57,740 bases of DNA, taken from assembly GCF_030651495.1 (NCBI RefSeq), contig NZ_JAUSFI010000068.1, positions 1 through 57,740 of the forward strand, read 5' to 3'. Source of the DNA: Undibacterium sp. GTDB taxonomy: Bacteria; Pseudomonadota; Gammaproteobacteria; Burkholderiales; Burkholderiaceae_D. Positions within the stretch are counted from its first letter, which is position 1, and every line of letters starts with the position of its first letter. The notes below the pieces were generated by a model. The model did not search any database. It saw nothing but the letters and a program-made list of their open reading frames with translations, and had not been told where the DNA came from. This document shows positions 50,966 through 57,740 of this stretch, in pieces. The position numbers and the translations under genes were made by a program.

Positions 50966-51583
50966 ATGAGCAATCCTGTAGTTCAATTTCTGTTCGACTT
51001 CGGAAGCCCGAATGCCTATCTCTGCCACAAGGTAATCCCCGACATCGAACGGCGAACCAACATCAAGTTTGAGTACGTCCCTATCCTGCTGGGTGGGCTC
51101 TTCAAGCTTGCCAACAACCGCTCACCAGCGGAGGCATTTGCGGGCGTCGCCAATAAACAATCCTACGACAGGCTTGAAATGCAACGCTTCGTTACGAAGC
51201 ACAAGCTGGATCGGTTTAGGAACAATCCATTCTTCCCCGTCAACACGCTCCAAATCATGCGTGGAGCAGTAGCTGCGCAAAAGCTGAGCAATTTCATGCC
51301 GTACGTGGATGCGATGTACGAGGCCATGTGGGAGCATGGGCGAAACATGAATGAGCAAACCGAGATTATCGACGTCTTGAAGGAAGCCGGAATAGATTTT
51401 GGGGGCTTACTCGAAGCGTCACAAGAGCCTGACGTCAAGAGCAGCCTCCTTACGAACACACAGTCTGCGTTTGAACGCGGAGCGTTTGGTTCGCCCACGT
51501 TTTTTGTAAGAAATGAAATCTTTTTTGGTAAAGACCGACTCAGAGAAGTTGAAGAAGAAATCCAACGCGCAATCCACGCATAA
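50966..51583 (+). CDS. 2-hydroxychromene-2-carboxylate isomerase-like protein
   Basis: 205 residues of the DsbA-like/kappa-class GST fold. FDFGSPNAYLCHKVIPDI holds the serine that in HCCA isomerase binds glutathione; later GAFGSPTFFVRNEIFFGKDRL is the conserved cis-proline region. The family isomerises a naphthalene-pathway intermediate, but many homologues serve other pathways. In a run of four catabolic genes with 12-72 base spacers. Confidence 0.88.
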   Translation: MSNPVVQFLFDFGSPNAYLCHKVIPDIERRTNIKFEYVPILLGGLFKLANNRSPAEAFAGVANKQSYDRLEMQRFVTKHKLDRFRNNPFFPVNTLQIMRGAVAAQKLSNFMPYVDAMYEAMWEHGRNMNEQTEIIDVLKEAGIDFGGLLEASQEPDVKSSLLTNTQSAFERGAFGSPTFFVRNEIFFGKDRLREVEEEIQRAIHA

Positions 51584-51595
51584 CAGGAAACCACT

Positions 51596-52435
51596 ATGAA
51601 CGCTGAAAATACATCAACATTACGTCGCACCGATCAAGACGGTGTTGCCTTCATCGAAATCAACAATCCGCCGACCAATTTGGTCGATCGCAAATTGGTC
51701 GTCGATTTGATGGCATTGGTAGAGGCGCTGTCCAATGATGACAAGACACGTGTCGTCGTATTTCGTAGCGCGCTCACAGACTTCTTCGTGAACCACTTTG
51801 ATATGGCTGGACAGGTGAATAAATCTACCGATTCGACGCCACGCACCGGCCTGTCGCCGCTCGCGCAACTGTATATTCGCATATCGCAACTCCCACAAGT
51901 CACCATTGGCGAAATTCGCGGGCGGGTGCGGGGCGCAGGAGGAGAGTTTGCGCTGGCGCTGGACATGCGGTTTGCTTCGTTAGAAAGAGCGATATTTGGG
52001 CAACCTGAGGTCGGCAGTGGCCTGCTACCGGGCGCTGGCGGAACGCAATGGCTGCCCGCACTGCTTGGTCGCGCCCGTGCGCTCGAAGTTATCCTGTCAA
52101 GCGACGACTATGACGCAGCGCAGGCGGAGAAGTATGGCTGGATCAATCGTGCACTACCGGACGCGGAACTGAGTGGATATGTCGATCGCCTGGCTCTGCG
52201 AATAGCAGGTTTTCCGCAGGCGGGCATCCGAAATGCCAAGGAAATGGTGAACCTCGCGACGTTGCCCGCCGAGAGTTTGCTCACCGATGAGAGTCAGCGC
52301 TTCCAAGTATTGATGGTTCAGCCGGTAGTCGCTGAGCGCGTCAAATGGTTGCTGACACAAGACGCAGAGACGCATGGCGACGTTGAACTCAATCTAGGAG
52401 CAGCACTCGGTCGATTTCCACCTGCGACAAGGTGA
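51596..52435 (+). CDS. Enoyl-CoA hydratase/isomerase family protein
   Basis: 279 residues of the crotonase fold. Oxyanion and acid/base region: EIRGRVRGAGGEFALALDMRFAS and QPEVGSGLLPGAGGTQWLPAL, both catalytic glutamates present. The CoA-binding start AFIEINNPPTNLVDRKL fits. Probably hydrates an enoyl-CoA in the pathway of the neighbouring SDRs. GGAAACC precedes the ATG. Confidence 0.9.
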   Translation: MNAENTSTLRRTDQDGVAFIEINNPPTNLVDRKLVVDLMALVEALSNDDKTRVVVFRSALTDFFVNHFDMAGQVNKSTDSTPRTGLSPLAQLYIRISQLPQVTIGEIRGRVRGAGGEFALALDMRFASLERAIFGQPEVGSGLLPGAGGTQWLPALLGRARALEVILSSDDYDAAQAEKYGWINRALPDAELSGYVDRLALRIAGFPQAGIRNAKEMVNLATLPAESLLTDESQRFQVLMVQPVVAERVKWLLTQDAETHGDVELNLGAALGRFPPATR

Positions 52436-52485
52436 GAAGAAATTGACATGATTCAAATTGATGCATTGACTCTTAAAGGGAGAAT

Positions 52486-53220
52486 TTGATGACCCAAAAG
52501 AAATCCGCACTGGTTGTCGGCGTTGGCGCAAGCCGAGGTCTGGGTGCCGCCGTGGCCAGGCGTTTTGCACGTGAAGGCTTTCATGTAGTGGTGGCCGGGC
52601 GCACCGCTGAGAAGCTCGAAAGAGTTGTAACAGAGATTCGTGCAACCGGGGGCTCAGCGCAAGCGGTCATCGGAGATGGCTCCAACGAATCGGATGCGGC
52701 ACGTTTCGTCGCCAGCGCAGAAGAACATGGATCACTTGAGTTGGTTTTACACAATGCGGGGAGCAATCGCCGAGACGCGTTTTTGGATCTCGAAACCAGC
52801 GACTTCGAAGCTTTATGGCGCGAGCACTGCCTCGGAGGTTTTCTGACTGGCAGAGAAAGTGCACGTCGCATGGTGCCGCGCGGACGAGGGACGATTCTTT
52901 TTACTGGTGCCTCCGGTTCTCTGCGCGGCCGCTCGATGTTTGCTGCATTCGCTGCCGCAAAAGCGGGGCTGCGCGCTACTGCGCAAAGCATGGCGCGGGA
53001 GTTGGGCCCGAAGGGTATTCATGTCGCCCACGTCGTCATAGACGGTGGCATCGAGGGGGATCGATTGCTATCAGCGTTTCCTGGACGTCAAAACGAAAAA
53101 GGGCCAGATGGTCTGCTTTCCATTGATGCAATTGCGGAAACCTATTGGCAGCTTCATCTTCAGCACCGAAGCGCTTGGACCCATGAGCTGGAATTGCGCC
53201 CTTGGACGGAGGCATTTTGA
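52486..53220 (+). CDS. SDR-family protein lacking the catalytic tyrosine, copy 2
   Basis: 244 residues, paralogue of the SDR at 50186. Cofactor motif GVGASRGLGAAVARRF, NAG motif HNAGSN; active site again F154-A-A-A-K158 instead of YxxxK. Conserved tail IHVAHVVIDGGIEGD and HELELRPWTEAF. That both paralogues carry the same change argues for a functional subfamily trait, not random decay. AAAGGGAG precedes the ATG. Confidence 0.85.
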   Translation: MMTQKKSALVVGVGASRGLGAAVARRFAREGFHVVVAGRTAEKLERVVTEIRATGGSAQAVIGDGSNESDAARFVASAEEHGSLELVLHNAGSNRRDAFLDLETSDFEALWREHCLGGFLTGRESARRMVPRGRGTILFTGASGSLRGRSMFAAFAAAKAGLRATAQSMARELGPKGIHVAHVVIDGGIEGDRLLSAFPGRQNEKGPDGLLSIDAIAETYWQLHLQHRSAWTHELELRPWTEAF

Positions 53221-53264
53221 TTCCGACTGGGGTTCCGATTCGATTAATCAACGCCGTATTGCCG

Positions 53265-53288
53265 CCATTCAGTGGCCTAACTGAATGG
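53265..53288 (+). terminator. Stem-loop after the catabolic operon
   Basis: CCATTCAGT/ACTGAATGG, a perfect 9-bp stem with a 6-base loop, 45 bases after the second SDR stop. No T-run follows. The remaining 170 bases to the AraC gene are AT-rich and show nothing recognisable. Confidence 0.4.
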
Positions 53289-53456
53289 CAGGTTTGTGGC
53301 AGGCAGATCGGAAAGCTGTGGACCCGCTTAAAGTCTTTCAGAGACAGTCGCCACTAGGTGTGAATAATTCGAAAAATCAATTCTTGTCCTCTTATTGGAC
53401 TATAAATGTCCTCTCTACACCAGTGTCATTATTCTTTTCGCTAACACGACAGCACC

Positions 53457-54506
53457 CTAAGTTGTGTCTTTAACCGGATCAGGAGGGCTCGCGATGTGCG
53501 CGATTGCTGTAGCGCGCCACTCGCCAGGTGAGTGGTCGGTCCAGCGTTTGAAGGCGCGGTTAAAGGCGCTGGCTTCTGAAAAGCCAAGGTTCTGTGCGAT
53601 GTCGACAAACACCTGACGCGTGTGGCTGACCGCCTCGATGGCTGCGTCCTTACGCACCTTGTCGACCACCTCAGAATAGCTCAAGCCCTGGCTTTGCAGG
53701 CGGCGCGCAAAAATCCGGTCGCTTAAGGCAAATTGCTCGGCCGCCGCGCTACGCTGCGGCACGCCATTGGCCAGGTTTGCACCCAACCAATGGCCGACTT
53801 GGGCCAAAAAATCAGGTGTATTGCTCAACGTGGCCAAGCGGGCTGCCGCGTACTCCCGGTGCATGGTGGCTAGCTGCGCATCGGACTGTGGGAGCGCGCG
53901 GTCCAGCAAAACGTTGTCCAATTGTAGGCCGCTAAAAGCCTGGTTGAAATCCACCTCGGACTGAAAGACGGTTTGGTAGCCCGTCAGGGGGCCTAGTCGG
54001 GCGTGGCTGAATTGGACCCGGGACGGAATGAAAGCCTGATCCGTGACCCACCGGCTAAAACTCACCACGGCTGCCAGCACCGCCTCAATCTGGTGCGCGC
54101 TGAACGCCAGTTCTCCTTGCTGGGGGTGGTAGATCACCCAGCTTTTGTCCACCCCTCCGATGATTTGAAGACGCCCGCCATCGCTGATCAGGCGCTGGAA
54201 TTGCTGCGCCAGCGCAATCGCTTCGCGTAGCGTGGGTGAGGATAGTAAAATATAGCTCACTACATTGAAGCTGGCCGGCCCCACCAGGCTGCCGGCCTTC
54301 AGGCCAAAGCCCGGGTCCTGCGTCAGCTCGGCGGCGGCGCGCCATAAGCGGGTAATGTCGTCAATCGGCCAACGTTCGTGATCCAGCTGCGCGGCATCCA
54401 CCCTGGCGTGCGCCAGCAGTTGGGTGCGGCTCAGGCCATGTCGCTCGGCCGCGGCAAGTACGGTATTCACCCAGCTCAAAGAAACGCTGGCTTGTCCGGT
54501 CAACAT
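53457..54506 (-). CDS. AraC-family transcriptional regulator
   Basis: 349 residues: N-terminal arabinose-binding-like domain (about 20-200) of the type found in OruR/ArgR-like activators, and C-terminal double helix-turn-helix (about 245-340, with VDIAQNLGFSEASAFNRAFKRWTDHSPGEWR as the second HTH). Divergent from the flavoprotein gene with a 93-base spacer, so it most likely controls that operon. The inducer is unknown. Confidence 0.92.
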   Translation of the reverse strand: MLTGQASVSLSWVNTVLAAAERHGLSRTQLLAHARVDAAQLDHERWPIDDITRLWRAAAELTQDPGFGLKAGSLVGPASFNVVSYILLSSPTLREAIALAQQFQRLISDGGRLQIIGGVDKSWVIYHPQQGELAFSAHQIEAVLAAVVSFSRWVTDQAFIPSRVQFSHARLGPLTGYQTVFQSEVDFNQAFSGLQLDNVLLDRALPQSDAQLATMHREYAAARLATLSNTPDFLAQVGHWLGANLANGVPQRSAAAEQFALSDRIFARRLQSQGLSYSEVVDKVRKDAAIEAVSHTRQVFVDIAQNLGFSEASAFNRAFKRWTDHSPGEWRATAIAHIASPPDPVKDTT

Positions 54507-54599
54507 GGTTGGCTCCTAAAGTCAATTGGTTCGCCATGATATGCTGTTATTGTCAAAATTTCGACCCTCCCGAAACTTCCCCACCGAGGAACTAATTTT

Positions 54600-56219
54600 A
54601 TGGCAAACGCTTGCGTCCAGTCTGATGTGCTCGTTATTGGAGGTGGCTTGGCCGGTATCGTGACGGCCATCGAATGCCTGCGCGCCGGCAAGAGCGTGAC
54701 ACTGGTAGACCGTGACACCCCCGAGCGCCTGGGCGGTTTGGCGCTGTGGGCTTTTGGCGGCATGGCGCTGGTGGATACGCCTTTGCAGCGGCGCATGAAG
54801 CTCAAGGACTCGCCTGAAATAGCCTTGGCCGATTGGTTGCGCTTTGGCGAACTGGGTGAGGACGACGTGCTGCCGCGCCAGTGGGCCAGCTACTACGTGG
54901 AGCATTCACGCGAACAGGTGTACGACTGGGTGATCAAGCACGGTCTTAAGTTCATGCCCGCCGTCAATTGGGTGGAGCGTGGCATGCAGGGCGACGGCAA
55001 CACGCTGCCGCGCTACCACGTGGTGTGGGGCACCTCGCGCCACCTGACGTTGCGCATGATCGAAGTGATGCAGCAGGCCGCCACGGGCCAGCGTTTGACG
55101 CTGCTCAGCCGCCACCGTATCACCGCGCTGGATTCCCAAAATGGGGTGGTCACGGGCGCAACGGGTGTCAACGAAGCCACGGGCCAGGAGGTACGTTTCA
55201 GTGCGCAGGCGGTGGTGCTGGCCATGGGCGGCATCAACGGCAGCCACGCAGAGACGCGCGCCAATTGGATCAAGAGTCGTCCCATGCCGGCCACCATGCT
55301 GAACGGCGCCCATCCGTTTGCCGATGGCAAACTGCACCATCTGGTGGCTACTCTTGGTGGACAAATTACCCATGCGGGCGAGATGTGGAACTACGCCGCC
55401 GGCTTTCCCCACCCGCAGCCGCATTTCGAGGGTCATGGCCTGTCGGCCATTCCCTGCAAGTCGGCGCTGTGGCTGAACCACAAGGGCGAGCGCATCGGCC
55501 CGCAGCCGCTGGTCACCGGCTTTGACACCCATGAACTGTGCCAGCGGGTCGCGGCGCAAGAGAAGCCCACCACCTGGCAGCTGATGAACTGGCGCATCGC
55601 CGTCAAGGAATTCGCCATCTCTGGCGCCGAGCACAACCAGCGCATCCGCGATTTGCAGTTCCCCCTGTTCATCAAAGAAACCCTGCTGGGTAACCACCGT
55701 CTGGTCAAGCAAATGGCGGCTGAGAGCAAGCACTTTCTGGTGGATGACACCCTAGCCGGCTTGTGCGCCAAGATGAATGCACTGGCTGGCACCGGGGATG
55801 TGAAACCCGAGGTGCTGCAAGCCACCGCCGACGCGTTTGACGCCAACTTTTCGCGCGGCGATTCCGTGGTCAACGACGACCAGATTCGCCGTATCGAACA
55901 CGCGCGTCACTGGGGGCCGGACAAGCTGCGCACCTGTAAACCCGCGCCGCTGCAAAAGCCGGGCGCCGGGCCCTTCATCGCCATCCAGATGCAGCTCATC
56001 ACCCGCAAGAGCCTGGGTGGTTTGCAGACCGATCTGCAAAGCCGCGTGCTCAATGTCGCGGGCCAAGCTATGCCGGGCTTGTACTGCGTGGGCGAGGCGG
56101 CGGGCTTTGGCGGCGGCGGTGCCAGCGGCAAACGCTCGCTGGAAGGCACCTTCCTGCCTGGCTGCATTCTCACGGCGCGTGCTGCGGCACGCTCCATCAT
56201 TGCCGGTCGCGGTCTTTGA
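54600..56219 (+). CDS. FAD-binding dehydrogenase of the fumarate reductase/KstD superfamily
   Basis: 539 residues. N-terminal FAD fold VLVIGGGLAGIVTAIECLRAG with acidic strand end LVDRD; C-terminal GLYCVGEAAGFGGGGASGKRSLEG closes the FAD site. The middle carries the flexible substrate domain of the flavoprotein subunit/3-ketosteroid-dehydrogenase group. It probably desaturates a saturated ring or ketone next to a carbonyl (family inference). Distinctly GC-rich compared with genes left of 53.4 kb. First gene of the AraC-controlled operon, 43 bases before the ThDP enzyme. Confidence 0.88.
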   Translation: MANACVQSDVLVIGGGLAGIVTAIECLRAGKSVTLVDRDTPERLGGLALWAFGGMALVDTPLQRRMKLKDSPEIALADWLRFGELGEDDVLPRQWASYYVEHSREQVYDWVIKHGLKFMPAVNWVERGMQGDGNTLPRYHVVWGTSRHLTLRMIEVMQQAATGQRLTLLSRHRITALDSQNGVVTGATGVNEATGQEVRFSAQAVVLAMGGINGSHAETRANWIKSRPMPATMLNGAHPFADGKLHHLVATLGGQITHAGEMWNYAAGFPHPQPHFEGHGLSAIPCKSALWLNHKGERIGPQPLVTGFDTHELCQRVAAQEKPTTWQLMNWRIAVKEFAISGAEHNQRIRDLQFPLFIKETLLGNHRLVKQMAAESKHFLVDDTLAGLCAKMNALAGTGDVKPEVLQATADAFDANFSRGDSVVNDDQIRRIEHARHWGPDKLRTCKPAPLQKPGAGPFIAIQMQLITRKSLGGLQTDLQSRVLNVAGQAMPGLYCVGEAAGFGGGGASGKRSLEGTFLPGCILTARAAARSIIAGRGL

Positions 56220-56262
56220 GACCTGTCCGTATTTCCCACTAAAAATTCTGAGGAGACCCCCC

Positions 56263-57740
56263 ATGTCCAATGGCGCCAATGCCCTGATCCAAACCCTGGT
56301 CGATGCCGGCATCACCACCTGCTTCACCAACCCCGGCACGTCCGAGATGCACTTTGTGGCTGCGCTAGACACCGTGCCCGAAATGCGCGCGGTGCTGGCC
56401 TTGTTCGAAGGCGTGGCCACCGGCGCGGCGGATGGCTACGGCCGCATGGCCGACAAGCCCGCCGCTACGCTGTTGCATCTGGGCTGTGGCTTGGGCAATG
56501 GGCTGGCCAACCTGCACAACGCACGCAAGGGCCGGGTGCCGATCCTGAACATCGTGGGCGACCACGCCACCCACCACGTGCAGTACGACGCGCAGTTGCA
56601 GTCGGATATTGAAACTGTGGCGCGTAATGTGTCGCCCTGGGTGCGCACCTCCAAAAGCACACAGGACTTATGCAAGGACGCGGCCGAGGCCATAGCCGCA
56701 TGCATGGGGCCACCGGGACAGGTCGCCACGCTGATCTTGCCGGCCGACGTGTCATGGGGCGAAGGCGGCGTGCCCGCCGCGCTGCCCGTCATCACCAAAC
56801 CTGATGCGGCGGACGACGCCACCGTGGCGGCGATTGCCAAGGCGCTGCAGGGTGAAGGCAAGAAGGCCATCCTGCTCGGAGGCCGCGCTCTGCGTGCGCC
56901 CGCGTTGATGGCGCTGGCGCGCATCGCCGCCAAGACCGGTGCCAAGCTGTTTGCCGAAGTCTTCCCCACACGCCTGGAGCGCGGTGCCGGTTTGCCGCCG
57001 GTCGAGCGCATCGCCTACCTGGCCGAACTGGCTTCGGTGCAGTTGGCCGGGCTGGACCACCTGATCCTGGTCGATGCCAAGGCGCCGGTGTCGTTTTTCG
57101 CCTACCCTGGCAAGAAGAGCTACCTGGTGCCCGATGGCTGCCAGTTGCACACCCTGGCGTCCTATACCCAGGACGTGACCGGCAGTCTGGACAAGCTGTC
57201 CAAGGCGGTCGGTGCCGGGCAGGCCACACCGGTGCTGCAGACCCCCAAGCGCCCGGGCCTGCCGCGCGGCAAATTCACCGCCGACAAGGTCTGCAAGGCG
57301 ATTGGGCAGCTGATACCCGAAAACGCCATCATCGTGGACGAAGCCCAGACCTCCGGCATCATGCTGGCCATGTACACCGCAGGCGCGCCGCGCCACGACG
57401 TCATCACTCTCACTGGCGGCGCCATTGGCCAGGGCTTGCCCAACGCCGTGGGCGCGGCCATTGCCTGCCCGGACCGCAAGGTGATTGCGCTGGCCGGTGA
57501 CGGTTCGGCCATGTACACCATCCAGGCCCTGTGGACCATGGCGCGCGAGAAGCTCGATGTCATCAACATCATCTTCAACAATCGCTCCTACGCCATCCTC
57601 AACGTCGAGTTGCAGCGCGTGGGCGCGGTCGGTGCCAGCGACAAGGCCAAAGCCCAGCTCGACCTGCGCACGCCTCCGATCGATTTTGTGCGCCTGGGGG
57701 AGGGTATGGGCGTGGCCTCCAGACGCGCCACCAGCACCGA
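56263..57740 (+). CDS. ThDP-dependent enzyme, acetolactate-synthase-like (cut by window end)
   Basis: Open from ATG 56263 (GAGGAGA upstream) to the end of the window, 492 codons visible. The N-terminal Pyr domain has the cofactor-activating glutamate in LFEGVATGAADGYGRM (about residue 49); the PP domain has the ThDP/Mg motif GDGSAMYTIQALW...NIIFNN near 433-460. Labelled as acetolactate synthase large subunit by similarity, but no ilvN partner is seen and the neighbour is a ring-type flavoprotein, so a catabolic diketone or 2-oxoacid enzyme, such as a cyclohexane-1,2-dione hydrolase-like protein, is an alternative. High GC content. Confidence 0.88.
   Translation, partial: MSNGANALIQTLVDAGITTCFTNPGTSEMHFVAALDTVPEMRAVLALFEGVATGAADGYGRMADKPAATLLHLGCGLGNGLANLHNARKGRVPILNIVGDHATHHVQYDAQLQSDIETVARNVSPWVRTSKSTQDLCKDAAEAIAACMGPPGQVATLILPADVSWGEGGVPAALPVITKPDAADDATVAAIAKALQGEGKKAILLGGRALRAPALMALARIAAKTGAKLFAEVFPTRLERGAGLPPVERIAYLAELASVQLAGLDHLILVDAKAPVSFFAYPGKKSYLVPDGCQLHTLASYTQDVTGSLDKLSKAVGAGQATPVLQTPKRPGLPRGKFTADKVCKAIGQLIPENAIIVDEAQTSGIMLAMYTAGAPRHDVITLTGGAIGQGLPNAVGAAIACPDRKVIALAGDGSAMYTIQALWTMAREKLDVINIIFNNRSYAILNVELQRVGAVGASDKAKAQLDLRTPPIDFVRLGEGMGVASRRATST

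Noticed and set aside
54906..55733. Long minus-strand open frame within the flavoprotein gene
   Set aside because: Due to high GC content; the plus strand encodes a clear FAD protein.
56436..57581. Several minus-strand open frames at the right end
   Set aside because: The plus strand encodes a ThDP enzyme across this whole part; the minus frames are antisense shadows.

Overview
The window looks like a chromosomal segment of a betaproteobacterium of the order Burkholderiales, most likely family Oxalobacteraceae (inference). The main reason is the housekeeping block moeA-moaD-moaE ... clpB with acyl-CoA synthetase, PhzF and DedA genes around it, at a middling GC content of roughly 50-55%. No rRNA, tRNA, CRISPR array or intact insertion sequence was seen. 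Everything below rests on reading the sequence; no database search was possible.

Region 1 (1-22.9 kb) is the most remarkable part. After a decayed tyrosine-recombinase gene (78-660), a nearly continuous run of co-directional genes encodes a complete chemosensory system: a soluble receptor with two signalling tips, a triple-domain CheW, CheB, a HEAT-repeat protein, CheR, CheY, CheA, a small STAS-like protein, a second CheY and a membrane receptor. It runs straight into a stressosome module (RsbR, RsbS, RsbT, a second RsbT-like kinase and an RsbX-like phosphatase). Then come a histidine kinase whose N-terminus looks like the RsbT-binding domain of RsbU, a response regulator and a ParA-type ATPase. 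The run ends with two GGDEF-EAL cyclic-di-GMP enzymes (one with a C-terminal receiver) and a CBS protein. The simplest reading is a receptor array and a stressosome, both large supramolecular sensors, wired into phosphorelay and c-di-GMP outputs, with ParA partitioning the assemblies. A 57-bp sequence next to the integrase remnant recurs as a diverged direct copy at 22.9 kb, so the block may have moved as a unit.

Region 2 (22.5-29.5 kb) holds gene debris (an EAL tail, a GGDEF tail and an RsbW-like ATPase tail), a classical transmembrane chemoreceptor, and a large Cache/PAS sensor kinase with its LuxR-type response regulator.

Region 3 (29.5-45.2 kb) is ordinary backbone: acyl-CoA synthetase, a methyltransferase-like membrane protein, HPP-CBS and DedA-rhodanese membrane proteins, PhzF, molybdopterin synthesis genes (moeA, moaD, moaE), a CrcB/FluC fluoride channel, tandem proline iminopeptidases, clpB behind a 105-bp imperfect palindrome, and a Cache-HAMP-GGDEF cyclase.

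Region 4 (45.4-57.7 kb) is an accessory catabolic island. A minus-strand operon makes a molybdopterin oxidoreductase, a 7Fe ferredoxin and a ferredoxin reductase. It is divergent from a TetR regulator, mobB and a set of degradation-type enzymes: two SDRs that lack the usual catalytic tyrosine, a 2-hydroxychromene-2-carboxylate isomerase-like protein and an enoyl-CoA hydratase. An AraC regulator then faces a flavoprotein dehydrogenase and a ThDP enzyme that runs off the window; this last part is clearly GC-richer (about 65% in a sampled line), pointing to a separate origin.
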